This document shows, one piece after another, positions 24,470 to 32,427 of a stretch of 64,000 nucleotides of DNA. This DNA comes from Actinomycetales bacterium (GTDB lineage: Bacteria; Actinomycetota; Actinomycetes; S36-B12). The position numbers and the translations under genes were made by a program. Every line of letters starts with the position of its first letter. The first letter of the stretch is position 1. The notes under the pieces are model-generated. The model had not been told where the DNA came from. It searched no databases and worked only from the letters and a program-made list of their open reading frames with translations. Location: positions 1-64,000 of the forward strand of contig WGLX01000016.1 in the NCBI GenBank assembly GCA_016125355.1, in the 5' to 3' direction.

Positions 24470-25433
24470 GGACGTGCTCCTTCGGGTGGTGGGTGGAAGG
24501 TGACATGAGGTCCTCGGGCACGGTGGTGATGTCATCCGCTGTCATCAGGATGGCAGTGACGCCGTGCGGTTCCAAGAGTTCGACGGCGGCCGCGGGCTCG
24601 AGCAGCAGTGCTGCTGTGGCCAGCACCTCGGCCTCCCAGGCCGAGTTGGCGACGAGGGTCACCTGGACCAGGGGGCTGGAGCTCATCGTCCCGGTGCGGG
24701 GATCGATGACGTGGTGGCGTCGGCCCTGCGCCCACCGGCGCTTGAGCGTCGTGGAAGTAGCCGTGCCCAGTCGGGTAGCCTCCGCGTCGAACTCCAGGAC
24801 GGTGAGCACTCGCTCGGAATGCGCGGCCGCCAGGCGCTCGTCCTGGACCGCGATTCCCCACGGGCTCGTGTCGGCACCGACGATGGATACGTCGCCTCCC
24901 AGGTTGACGAGGACACCGCTTGCGCCGGCGCCGGCGAGCTCCTCCGCGATGACATCGGCGGCCAGCCCCTTGCCGATGGCGCCGGGATCGATCCCGATGC
25001 CAGCCGGCAAGGCGACCGTGCCAGCGCGTCGATCCACCTGCACCCCGCTCATGCCCGGGGTGCTGGAGAGGACGACGTCGCTGATGGAGCCCGCGGGCCG
25101 GGCACTGACGACGTCGAAGTCGGCGTCGTAGCCGTGGGCGCGCATGGCGGCAAGGACGGTGGGATCGAACAGGCCTGCGGTGATCTCCCAGGCGGAGACC
25201 ATGCGCTCGACGAGCAGCAGCAGGTCCTCGGACACGGGGATCGGGCCCCGGCCCGCCCAGGCGTTCAGGTGGTTGAGGTCGCTGTCCTCCCGGAAGCGGC
25301 TCCAGCACTGCTCGAGCATCTCCACCCGGTCGCGTCCGAGCTGGACGAGATCCGACGCCGAGTCGCCGGGCGCGATCACCAGGATCTGGCAGTCGGTGCC
25401 CATGGCCCGGAAGTGCAGCTCGGCGTGGGACAT
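24462..25433 (-). CDS. apbE: FAD:protein FMN transferase (ApbE family)
   Basis: A 323-residue ApbE-family enzyme, which uses FAD to attach FMN covalently to Thr/Ser of an acceptor protein in the envelope. Family motifs are RAMGTDCQ at the N-terminus, GAIGKGLAADVI, LVNLGGDV and the late HHVIDPRTG. No lipobox or signal peptide is visible, so the enzyme seems cytosolic or its export is atypical. The sequence ends in a His-rich tail. A canonical acceptor motif (Dxx[ST]G[AS]T) is not found in neighbouring proteins. The gene starts 1 nt after the upstream paralogue B stop and overlaps the next gene, so the three are one operon. Confidence 0.9.
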   Translation of the reverse strand: MSHAELHFRAMGTDCQILVIAPGDSASDLVQLGRDRVEMLEQCWSRFREDSDLNHLNAWAGRGPIPVSEDLLLLVERMVSAWEITAGLFDPTVLAAMRAHGYDADFDVVSARPAGSISDVVLSSTPGMSGVQVDRRAGTVALPAGIGIDPGAIGKGLAADVIAEELAGAGASGVLVNLGGDVSIVGADTSPWGIAVQDERLAAAHSERVLTVLEFDAEATRLGTATSTTLKRRWAQGRRHHVIDPRTGTMSSSPLVQVTLVANSAWEAEVLATAALLLEPAAAVELLEPHGVTAILMTADDITTVPEDLMSPSTHHPKEHVHG

Positions 25434-25434
25434 G

Positions 25435-25932
25435 TCAGCTCGTCTTGGTGGTTGCCTGGGCGCGCTGCGGCGCGGGCTTGGGGGCGGGCTTCGGTGCGGG
25501 CTTGGCGACGGGCGCGGGCTTGGCCACGGGCTTGGGCTGCGCCACGACGGCCGGTGCCCTCGTGATCTTGGCCTTCTTGGCCGTCGTCGCCTGCTGGGAC
25601 TGCGCCTTCAGCGCCTCGGCGACGGAGACCAGCTGGGTGCGGTACGCGTCGAGCTGCGAGGCCTCCATCTGCAGCTGTCGCGCGTAGCTGTCCAGCTGCG
25701 CCTGCGTGAGGCCGGTGGACGTGGTGGGGACGCTGTCGACGGCCAGGCTGGCGGAGCCAGCCTGCGCGCCGAGGGTCGACGCCGAGGCCGCGTTGTCCGA
25801 CGCGGTTCGCGCACCGATTGCGGCGACCAGGCCCACGCAGGCGACGGTGGCCAGTCCAGCGGAGATGTAGCGGTCGGTCGTCCGGGTGCGGGACCGACGG
25901 AGCGGGGCTGCGTGCTGGTCGTTGGCGGCCAT
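25435..25932 (-). CDS. Membrane-anchored coiled-coil, Pro/Lys-rich protein (paralogue B)
   Basis: A 165-residue protein heading the apbE operon. It has a basic N-terminus and a hydrophobic anchor (about 25-45, SAGLATVACVGLVAAIG). A helical region with GLTQAQLDSYARQL and RTQLVSVAEALK comes next. A Pro-Lys-Pro-Ala linker (about 125-155) precedes a C-terminal ATTKTS. It is shorter than paralogue A but shares the anchor, the GLTQA motif and the terminal TTKTS. AAGGAG lies 6 nt before ATG 25932. The extended Pro-Lys linker would suit a protein that reaches through the cell wall. The function is unknown. Confidence 0.72.
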   Translation of the reverse strand: MAANDQHAAPLRRSRTRTTDRYISAGLATVACVGLVAAIGARTASDNAASASTLGAQAGSASLAVDSVPTTSTGLTQAQLDSYARQLQMEASQLDAYRTQLVSVAEALKAQSQQATTAKKAKITRAPAVVAQPKPVAKPAPVAKPAPKPAPKPAPQRAQATTKTS

Positions 25933-26008
25933 GATCGCTCCTTGACTCTCGGCGGCGCTGGTCGCCGTCGCAGATGAAGGTAGGGGCTGTCCAACAGGGT
26001 CTCTCCAT

Positions 26009-26033
26009 GCCGAGGTAAAGCACGAGTAAGAGC
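26009..26033. promoter_or_regulatory. Tandem GTAAA/GTAAG half-site in the TCS/apbE divergent promoter
   Basis: GTAAAGC at 26015 and GTAAGAG at 26026 are 11 bp apart. The 13-mer GCCGAGGTAAAGC (26009-26021) matches the site at 23883-23895 except for one base. It lies 77 nt upstream of paralogue B and about 80-100 nt upstream of the response-regulator gene. Confidence 0.5.
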
Positions 26034-26100
26034 AGCCGCTGCGTGTGTGGAATGCGCCTCACGAGCGCCCATGAGCACGCGCGACCGGCGCTGACCGTGC

Positions 26101-26112
26101 CACGATGTGGCC
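26101..26112 (+). promoter_or_regulatory. Leaderless -10-like element of the response regulator gene
   Basis: CACGAT (26101-26106) ends 6 nt before ATG 26113, with no ribosome site. This decides ATG 26113 over the GTG two codons upstream. Confidence 0.45.
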
Positions 26113-26766
26113 ATGAAGGTGCTCGTCGTCGAGGACGACAAGGCAGTGGCCGACCCCCTCGTCGCCGGACTGCGCCGCAACGGGATCGACACCGACCACG
26201 TGGTGTTCGCCTCACAGGTTCTCGGGGCCGCCCAGTCGGCTGATGTGGTCCTGCTCGACCTCGGACTTCCGGATGGCGACGGCCTTGAGGTCCTTCGCGA
26301 CCTGAGGCGCGTCTCGGACGTCCCCGTCATCATCGCCACCGCGCGCGGCGAGGAGACGGACCGGATCGTCGGTCTCGAACTCGGGGCCGACGACTACGTC
26401 GTCAAGCCCTTCTCGGTTCGCGAGCTCGCCGCGCGCGTGCGTGCGGTGGCACGACGCCGCCGGGTAGACGCCCCCCTCGACACCGGTCGGATCAGCGTCG
26501 ATCGCAACCGCCACCGCGTCACCGTCGACGGCGACGAGATCGACCTGACCGCGAAGGAGTTCGATCTGCTCGCGGTGCTCGCCGAGGATCCGGGCCGAGC
26601 GGTGTCGCGGCAGGAGCTGTTCTCGCGCGTCTGGGATCCGGTCTGGGTGGGCACGGGGAAGACGCTGGACGTCCACATCGCGTCACTGCGGAAGAAGCTG
26701 GGTGACGCCGACCTCATCGAGACCGTGCGAGGGGTGGGCTACCGCCTGGCAACAGGCAGCACGTGA
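26113..26766 (+). CDS. OmpR-family response regulator
   Basis: A 217-residue DNA-binding response regulator. The receiver domain (about 1-115) has the acidic pair VEDD, the phospho-acceptor Asp in LLDLGLPDGDG and the conserved Lys in VVKPFSV. The C-terminal winged helix (about 125-215) has ELTAKEFDLL-type and DVHIASLRKKLG recognition-helix patterns. It overlaps the kinase gene by 4 nt (GTGA). The tandem half-sites at 26009 and 23878 are the natural candidate targets, which would tie it to control of the apbE and PepSY operons. Confidence 0.92.
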   Translation: MKVLVVEDDKAVADPLVAGLRRNGIDTDHVVFASQVLGAAQSADVVLLDLGLPDGDGLEVLRDLRRVSDVPVIIATARGEETDRIVGLELGADDYVVKPFSVRELAARVRAVARRRRVDAPLDTGRISVDRNRHRVTVDGDEIDLTAKEFDLLAVLAEDPGRAVSRQELFSRVWDPVWVGTGKTLDVHIASLRKKLGDADLIETVRGVGYRLATGST

Positions 26767-28157
26767 CTCGACGCCTCGTCCTGGCCATGGCGGTGCTGGT
26801 CGCGGTCGTGGCCGCCGCCCTGGCGCTGCCGTTGGCCCGAGTCGTGGCGAATGACCAGCGGGCCGCCTTCATCTCGGATCTCCAGGTCGACACGTTGTCG
26901 ACGGCCGCGTCGCTCGCGGCGCAGCCATTCGTCGACTGGCAGAAAACCTCCGAGGCGGCCGCTCAGCGGACCGGAGCGCGGGTGGTCGTGGTGTCCCCGA
27001 GCGGGTCGTTGCTGGCGGACAGCGACTTGACATCCCTCGACCGGCAGTTCGACCGTCCCGAGATCACCGCCGCGCTGGCCGGCTCGCTGACCTCGGACGT
27101 GCGCAACTCCGTGACCCTCGGAGAGCCCTTGCGGTTCGTGGCGGCGCCGGTCATCCAGAACTACGACGTCGTGGGGGCCGTGCGGCTGTCTCTCCCTGAG
27201 TCGATCGTCGACGATGAGGTGCGCGAGACCCAACGGTGGCTGGTGGCGTTCGTTGTGGCTGTCGTCTTCGGTGCGGGTGTCGTGGCGTGGCTGCTGGCCC
27301 GATCCATCTCATCACCGCTCAAGCGCGTGGCGCAGGTGGCGGAGGACCTGAAGGACGACCTCGACCTGCGTGCCGATGAGGGCCATGGGCCGCATGAGGT
27401 GCGCTCGGTGGCGATTGCCCTGAATGCCACTGCGGCGCGGCTCTCTGGCATCCTGCAGCGCACCCAACGCGTGGCTGCAGACGCCTCGCACCACCTTCGG
27501 ACCCCGCTCACCGGCGTGCGCCTGCGACTCGAGGCGATCGAGGACACCTCGGACCAGGCTGACGTGAAGGACGAGGCGCGCGCGGCGACGGCCGAGGTCG
27601 ACCGGCTCACCCACCGGATCGAGCAGGTTCTTGCCCTCGCCCGGAGCGATGTCGGCGCGGTGGCGACGGTCGTCGAGGACGTCTCCGAGGTGGTGCACAA
27701 CCGCGTGGACGCGGCCACCCCCTTGTTCGAGGAGAACGGCATCGGTCTCCACGCCCACGTCGAACCGCGGGTTCACGTGCTGGCGCCGACCGGCGCCATC
27801 GCTCGGATCGTGGACGAACTGCTCGGCAACGCCCTGCTGTATGCGGAGCACCGGGTCGACATCTCTGTGGGTATGGAGGGCCGCACGATGGTCCTCACCG
27901 TCTCGGACGACGGGCCCGGTGTCCCGGAGGGCGAGCGTGAGTCCGTGTTCGAGAGGTTCCGCCGGGGCGCGGGCTCGGTACCGGGTGGCAGTGGCCTGGG
28001 GCTGGCCCTCGTTCGGGAGACGGCCATGGCCATGGCCGGGAGCGCGCGAGCCGAGGAGTCTCCCCTGGGCGGCCTGCAGGTGGTGATCAGGATGCCGCTG
28101 GTGGACCCGGTGTCGGGTCCTCTAGGCGGGGAGGATGCGTCCCATCCCGCTGTATGA
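26763..28157 (+). CDS. Sensor histidine kinase
   Basis: A 464-residue membrane kinase paired with the upstream regulator. Two membrane segments (about 5-25 and 160-182) flank a roughly 135-residue extracytoplasmic sensor domain. HAMP follows, then a HisKA dimerisation helix with the phospho-acceptor His in ADASHHLRTPL. The HATPase domain has the N-box (NALLYAE), G1 box (DDGPGVP) and G2 box (GSGLGLAL). The sensor domain resembles no ligand-binding domain I can name. The stop lies 36 nt inside the convergent NlpC/P60 gene. Confidence 0.92.
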   Translation: MTRRLVLAMAVLVAVVAAALALPLARVVANDQRAAFISDLQVDTLSTAASLAAQPFVDWQKTSEAAAQRTGARVVVVSPSGSLLADSDLTSLDRQFDRPEITAALAGSLTSDVRNSVTLGEPLRFVAAPVIQNYDVVGAVRLSLPESIVDDEVRETQRWLVAFVVAVVFGAGVVAWLLARSISSPLKRVAQVAEDLKDDLDLRADEGHGPHEVRSVAIALNATAARLSGILQRTQRVAADASHHLRTPLTGVRLRLEAIEDTSDQADVKDEARAATAEVDRLTHRIEQVLALARSDVGAVATVVEDVSEVVHNRVDAATPLFEENGIGLHAHVEPRVHVLAPTGAIARIVDELLGNALLYAEHRVDISVGMEGRTMVLTVSDDGPGVPEGERESVFERFRRGAGSVPGGSGLGLALVRETAMAMAGSARAEESPLGGLQVVIRMPLVDPVSGPLGGEDASHPAV

Positions 28158-28739
28158 GCGTCCCCACCACGAGCCCGAGACGGGGCTGACCTTGACGCCT
28201 TCGCCGTAGCCGCGGGCGTCGATCATCCTGCCGTTGCCGATATAGATGCCCACATGGTGGGCACCGCCCCGGAAGAAGAAGACCAGGTCGCCGGGCTTGG
28301 CCTGCTTGCGGCTGATCTTCTTGACGCGCGAGTACTGGGCATGCGAGTTGTGCGGGAGGCTGCGTCCGGTGACGACCTTGTAGACATAGCGGGTCAGCCC
28401 CGAGCAGTCGAAGGCGTTCGGTCCAGAGGAACCAGCCGAGTAGCGGTCGCCCAGCTGCTTGCGGGCCACCGACACCAGCTTGGTACGCGTCGCCGCGATC
28501 TGGGCGACGTGGATGGCCTTCGCCGTGGCCTGGAGTCGCTGGGAGACCGCGGTGTTCGCGCGGGCCACGACCAGGGATCGATCGGTCACCACGAGGACCG
28601 TGGCATGGGCGGGAGTGCCCGCCCGCTGCACGGCGCTGGGCTGCCCGGCCTGCGCCGAGCGGGACAGCGCGAGGAGTCCCGAGACCAGCGTGACGACGAG
28701 GAGGAGGGCGAGCAGGGGCAGGCGCACGGCAGCGCGCAT
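28122..28739 (-). CDS. NlpC/P60-family peptidoglycan hydrolase
   Basis: A 205-residue exported cell-wall hydrolase. The N-terminal signal or anchor spans about 8-28, and a helical region follows (about 60-95). The C-terminal NlpC/P60 domain has the catalytic Cys in NAFDCSGLT and His in HHVGIYIGNG. It is expected to cut gamma-D-Glu-meso-DAP type bonds in stem peptides. ATG 28739 has AAGGAG 7 nt upstream. The gene is preceded by a ydaO-type c-di-AMP riboswitch and GTCAC repeats. Its 3' end overlaps the histidine kinase gene by 36 nt. Confidence 0.9.
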   Translation of the reverse strand: MRAAVRLPLLALLLVVTLVSGLLALSRSAQAGQPSAVQRAGTPAHATVLVVTDRSLVVARANTAVSQRLQATAKAIHVAQIAATRTKLVSVARKQLGDRYSAGSSGPNAFDCSGLTRYVYKVVTGRSLPHNSHAQYSRVKKISRKQAKPGDLVFFFRGGAHHVGIYIGNGRMIDARGYGEGVKVSPVSGSWWGRSYSGMGRILPA

Positions 28740-28754
28740 CAAGCGTCTCCTTCG

Positions 28755-28936
28755 GTGGCTGCCTCCCAGGTGAGCTGACGGGCTCGGGCGTGAAGGCCGC
28801 CCTACCGCGGTGCGCGCACCTGCGGATTCGCCCCGTGGCCAGCGAGCTGGCCGGTGGGTCCCCGGTACGACGCCACAAGGGCGTCAGATTCGGCAGGTCG
28901 CCGGCGCTCGACGGATGTCGAGGTGTCACCGGCGAC
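28755..28936 (-). ncRNA. ydaO/yuaA (c-di-AMP) riboswitch
   Basis: Read on the minus strand, the leader holds the ydaO hallmarks in order: GCCGAATC, then GGGGACCCACC (about 28866-28854), GGGGCGAATCC, GGTAGGG, and the 3' block CCCGAGCCCGTCAGCTCACC followed by TGGGAGGC (about 28790-28761). Stem-loops lie between them. In actinomycetes this class sits in front of NlpC/P60 and Rpf hydrolase genes and switches expression off when c-di-AMP binds. The element ends about 15 nt before the start codon, so it could mask the AAGGAG site or stop transcription. The 5' end is set at a predicted start near 28936. Confidence 0.85.
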
Positions 28937-28942
28937 CGCATG

Positions 28943-29052
28943 ACGGTAGAACGTCACGAGAAGGTCACAGAAATGTCCCACCCGAAATGCGGACGGCCGG
29001 CTGCGCCGATGTGGGACTCGTCACACTGTGTCACTCAGATAACTTCTGTCAC
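28943..29052. promoter_or_regulatory. Promoter of the riboswitch transcript with GTCAC tandem repeats
   Basis: A minus-strand TACCGT (28948-28943) is a good -10 for the riboswitch RNA. Directly upstream GTCAC occurs at 28953 and 28964 (11 bp apart), then at 29020 and 29030 (10 bp apart) and 29048. Paired GTCAC repeats resemble MtrA sites known from actinobacterial cell-wall hydrolase promoters. No mtrA gene is in the window, so the link is inferred. Confidence 0.45.
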
Positions 29053-29136
29053 ATCAGCACCAAAGGGTGACTTTCGGCTGCACGGGCTCCGGGGCGGCGC
29101 TAGTTTCCGAGGCACCGCTTCTGGAGGAGGCCACAG

Positions 29137-30510
29137 ATGGATGACACCGTTCGGCAGCACAAGTACGTCCTCACCGAGGACCAGATGCCGACCACCTGGT
29201 ACAACCTCCTGGCGGACCTGCCGACACCGCCGCCCCCGCCGCTGCACCCCGGGCGCATGGATCCGGTGGGGCCGGATGATCTCGCCCCCCTGTTCCCGAT
29301 GGACCTGATCCTGCAGGAGGTCTCGCAGGAGAGGTACATCGACATCCCGGGCGGGGTCCTCGACGTCTACCGGCAGTGGCGGCCCTCGCCGCTCTTCCGG
29401 GCGCACCGACTCGAGAAGGCACTGGGCACCCCGGCGCGCATCTACTACAAGTACGAGGGCGTCTCGCCCGCGGGCTCGCACAAGACGAACACCTCGGTGC
29501 CGCAGGCCTACTACAACAAGAAGGAGGGGACCACGCGGCTGACGACCGAGACCGGTGCGGGCCAGTGGGGCACGGCCCTTGCCTTCGCCTGTGCCCTCTA
29601 CGACCTCGAGTGCGAGGTCTGGCAGGTCGGGGCCTCCTACGACTCCAAGCCGTACCGCCGCCTCATGATCGAGACGTTCGGCGGCACCGTCCATCGCTCG
29701 CCCTCGGACGTCACGGACATCGGCCGCGAGCTGGCAGCCGACCCGAAGAACTGGTCCGGGTCCCTGGGCATCGCCATCTCCGAGGCCGTCGAGATGGCGG
29801 CGAAGGACCCCAACACCCGCTATGCGCTCGGGTCCGTGCTGAACCACGTGCTCCTGCACCAGACGATCATCGGCGAGGAGGCGCTGCTGCAGATGGAGAT
29901 GGCCGGGGACACCCCGACCCTCATCGTCGGCTGCACCGGCGGCGGCTCGAACTTCGCGGGCCTGTCCTTCCCCTTCATGCGCGAGAAGCTGGCCGGCAAG
30001 ATCGACCCGCGGATCCTTGCGGTCGAGCCCGCGTCGTGCCCATCCCTCACCAAGGGCGTCTACGCGTACGACTTCGGCGACACAGCGGGGATGACGCCGC
30101 TGATGAAGATGCACACCCTCGGCCACGACTTCATCCCCGATCCCATCCACGCCGGTGGGCTTCGCTACCACGGGATGGCCCCGCTGATCTCCCACGTGTA
30201 CGAGGAGGGCCTGCTGGACGCGGTGGCCGTCCCGCAGACGGAGTGTTTCGCCGCGGCCGTCCAGTTCGCCCGCACCGAGGGCATCGTCCCGGCACCGGAG
30301 CCGACGCACGCGCTCGCCATGGCGATCCGCGAGGCGCTCAAGGCGAAGGAGACCGGCGAAGAGACGGTCATTCTCACGGCCCTGTGCGGGCACGGACACT
30401 TCGACCTGGCCGCGTACGACCAGTACCTCAACGGCGCGATGATCGATGAGGAGGTCAGCGACGAGCGCTTCGCCGAGGCGCTGGCCAGCCTGCCCACCGT
30501 TCCCGCCTGA
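29137..30510 (+). CDS. Tryptophan synthase beta-like protein (TrpB2)
   Basis: A 457-residue PLP-dependent enzyme of the TrpB2 class, longer than canonical TrpB (about 400). Lys in SPAGSHKTN binds PLP, GAGQWG follows the catalytic region, and GCTGGGSNF is the phosphate-binding loop. The N-terminal [13 protein letters not shown] segment is typical of TrpB2. It would condense indole and serine to tryptophan; TrpB2 proteins may act as indole-salvage or stand-alone enzymes because they lack the TrpA contact region. No trp genes are adjacent. GGAGGAGG precedes ATG 29137, and a TAGTTT hexamer at about 29095-29100 could be its promoter. Confidence 0.9.
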   Translation: MDDTVRQHKYVLTEDQMPTTWYNLLADLPTPPPPPLHPGRMDPVGPDDLAPLFPMDLILQEVSQERYIDIPGGVLDVYRQWRPSPLFRAHRLEKALGTPARIYYKYEGVSPAGSHKTNTSVPQAYYNKKEGTTRLTTETGAGQWGTALAFACALYDLECEVWQVGASYDSKPYRRLMIETFGGTVHRSPSDVTDIGRELAADPKNWSGSLGIAISEAVEMAAKDPNTRYALGSVLNHVLLHQTIIGEEALLQMEMAGDTPTLIVGCTGGGSNFAGLSFPFMREKLAGKIDPRILAVEPASCPSLTKGVYAYDFGDTAGMTPLMKMHTLGHDFIPDPIHAGGLRYHGMAPLISHVYEEGLLDAVAVPQTECFAAAVQFARTEGIVPAPEPTHALAMAIREALKAKETGEETVILTALCGHGHFDLAAYDQYLNGAMIDEEVSDERFAEALASLPTVPA

Positions 30511-30549
30511 CCGCAGCCTCGGCGCCACCGCCCCTCGGACCGGCGGCGC

Positions 30550-30561
30550 TAGGGTGACCGC
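30550..30561 (+). promoter_or_regulatory. Leaderless -10 element of the flippase gene
   Basis: TAGGGT (30550-30555) ends 6 nt before GTG 30562. No Shine-Dalgarno is present. Confidence 0.55.
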
Positions 30562-31791
30562 GTGAGCAGCATCCCGAGCCATCGGCGCACGCTGGCCAAG
30601 GGGCTGATCTTCGTCGGCGTCGCCACGCTCGTGGGCAACGGCGCCGCCTACCTGCTCAGCATGATCGCTGCGCGGGTCCTCTCACCCGAGGCATTCGGCG
30701 CGCTCGGCGCGCTCCTCGGGCTGCTCGTCATCATCAGCACCATCGGCATCGGTACGCAGGCGCTGACGGCTCGTCGGGTCGCGGTGGCCGGGGACGACCT
30801 CCTCGATGTCGAGGGCCAGGCCATCCGTCTGTCCGTGATCATCGCCATCGTCATCGCGGTCGTGGGGCTCGGCCTGTCGTGGCCGCTGGCCGCGATCTTC
30901 CAGATCCCCTATGCGGCGCTGGCGACGGGCATCGCGTCGATCGGTTTCGTGGTGATCGGGTCTGCCGCGATGGGCATCGCCCAAGGACGCGAGCAGCATG
31001 CGGCCCTGTCGTGGGCCTTCATCGCCAACGGCGTCGGGCGAGCGCTCGGCGGCGTACTCGGTGTCCTCTTCCTTCGGAACGTGACCGGCGTCGGCATCGG
31101 CATCCTCGTTGGCTGCGCGGTGGGCGCGTTCATCGCCTATCGCATCAGCTGCCCGGGCCGCTGGGCGTCGGCGATCGGCCCCGGCGTCGCCGTGGAGTTC
31201 GGGCACGTGATCCATGCCCTTGCGGTCCTGTTCACGCTGACCAACGTGGACGTCCTGCTGGCCCGCGTCTTCCTCACCGAGTACGAGTCCGGCGAGTATG
31301 CGGTCGGCGTGCTGCTCGCGAAGATCGCGTTCTTCCTCCCGAATGCCATCATCATCGTGCTGTTCCCCAAGATGACCGCGGGGCGCAACAACCGGACCGT
31401 GTACCTGGCCACGGGGCTCACCGCGCTCGTGGGGGCGGTGATCGTGGCCTTCAGCTACGTCTTCGGTGAGCTGGTCATACGCATCCTCGGAGGCGCGCAG
31501 TACACCGAGCTGGGCTCAGAGGCGTGGCTGTTCGCCCTCGAGGGCTCGGCCTTCGCCCTGGTCCAGGTCCTCCTCTACGCGCGACTGGCCACGCAGGACC
31601 GCAAGGCGGCGATCGCGGTGTGGGCGGCACTGGTCGCCTTGGTCGGCATCGTGACGTTCTGGCGGAACGGCTCCGTGACGGAGATCGTGACGACGGTGGT
31701 CGCGGTGTCCCTCGTGCTGACGGTTGCCGGCCTGATCATGGACCGTCGCCAGTCCCCCGACGTGCCGATACCCGTGGAGTCCGCTGAGTAG
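30562..31791 (+). CDS. Polysaccharide-flippase-like membrane protein (MOP superfamily)
   Basis: A 409-residue protein with about 12 hydrophobic segments and the MOP/Wzx pattern, including an N-terminal VGVATLVGNGAAYLLS and a PEAFGALG segment after the first helices. Family members flip lipid-linked oligosaccharides or other amphiphiles. With rml genes and membrane glycosyltransferases in the window, export of a surface glycan unit is plausible, but no gene cluster surrounds it. GTG 30562 is chosen from the 6-nt spaced TAGGGT. It ends 25 nt before the convergent nucleosidase gene. Confidence 0.75.
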   Translation: MSSIPSHRRTLAKGLIFVGVATLVGNGAAYLLSMIAARVLSPEAFGALGALLGLLVIISTIGIGTQALTARRVAVAGDDLLDVEGQAIRLSVIIAIVIAVVGLGLSWPLAAIFQIPYAALATGIASIGFVVIGSAAMGIAQGREQHAALSWAFIANGVGRALGGVLGVLFLRNVTGVGIGILVGCAVGAFIAYRISCPGRWASAIGPGVAVEFGHVIHALAVLFTLTNVDVLLARVFLTEYESGEYAVGVLLAKIAFFLPNAIIIVLFPKMTAGRNNRTVYLATGLTALVGAVIVAFSYVFGELVIRILGGAQYTELGSEAWLFALEGSAFALVQVLLYARLATQDRKAAIAVWAALVALVGIVTFWRNGSVTEIVTTVVAVSLVLTVAGLIMDRRQSPDVPIPVESAE

Positions 31792-31816
31792 CCCACGCCG
31801 GCCGAACATCCGACGG

Positions 31817-32392
31817 TCAGGTGGCGAGATGGGTGCGAACCCAGGCTCCGAGACGCTCGGCGCACTCGTCGACGGTCTCCTCCCACGTGCGGCCGGCGTA
31901 CTCGTCTGCCCGGTCGCTGACCTCCTTGACCAGGGAGACCGCGACACCGGCGGCAAGGGCGGCCTTGGCCACCGCATAGCCCTCCATGTCCACGAGGTCC
32001 GCGTGCAGCGCGAGCCGTGATCGCGTGGCCGCGTCCTTGACGAAGGTGTCTCCGGTGACGAGGCGGACGCCGGTGTCCGTCAGTTCCACCGGTGCTCCGA
32101 AGTGCAGTCCCGTGGAGGCGAAGATCGCCTCATCGTCAAGATCGTGCTGGCCGACCCAGCCGACCACATGGGTGCCGCCGAGGTGGTCGTGGAGCGCGCC
32201 GGCCGTGCCGAGGTTCACCACGCGTGTCGGGGATGCCTCCGCGAGGATCGCCGTGACGGCAATGGCAGCATTCACCTTGCCGGCCCCGGTCACGAGGACG
32301 GGGAGCCCACTGACATGCAGGTGGGCGGCCTCCTGCTCGAGCGCCACGACGAGGAGGGGCAAATCCGGCGAGATGGTTCGATGAAGCCGCAT
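31817..32392 (-). CDS. Phosphorylase/nucleosidase superfamily protein (MTAN-like)
   Basis: A 191-residue member of the PNP/UDP phosphorylase fold, in the size range of small nucleosidases such as MTA/SAH nucleosidase or futalosine hydrolase. Visible motifs are [10 protein letters not shown] at the N-terminus, NLGTAGAL, and the ribose-binding DMEGYAVA near the end. The catalytic acid seems to be in KEVSDRADE. It probably cleaves an N-glycosidic bond of a nucleoside; the base is not clear. ATG 32392 is supported by TACCGT ending 6 nt upstream on the minus strand. Confidence 0.75.
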   Translation of the reverse strand: MRLHRTISPDLPLLVVALEQEAAHLHVSGLPVLVTGAGKVNAAIAVTAILAEASPTRVVNLGTAGALHDHLGGTHVVGWVGQHDLDDEAIFASTGLHFGAPVELTDTGVRLVTGDTFVKDAATRSRLALHADLVDMEGYAVAKAALAAGVAVSLVKEVSDRADEYAGRTWEETVDECAERLGAWVRTHLAT

Positions 32393-32404
32393 GATGGCAC
32401 GGTA
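32393..32404 (-). promoter_or_regulatory. Leaderless -10 element of the nucleosidase gene
   Basis: TACCGT on the minus strand (32404-32399) ends 6 nt before ATG 32392. No ribosome site is visible. Confidence 0.5.
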
Positions 32405-32427
32405 GTCGCGAGGCAAGGGAGAGGTCT

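Noticed and set aside
23142-25550. SSG and STG stretches in the PepSY protein and paralogues as ApbE acceptor sites
   Set aside because: The acceptor motif needs Asp two residues before [ST]G[AS]T; none of these stretches has it, so no FMN acceptor is claimed.
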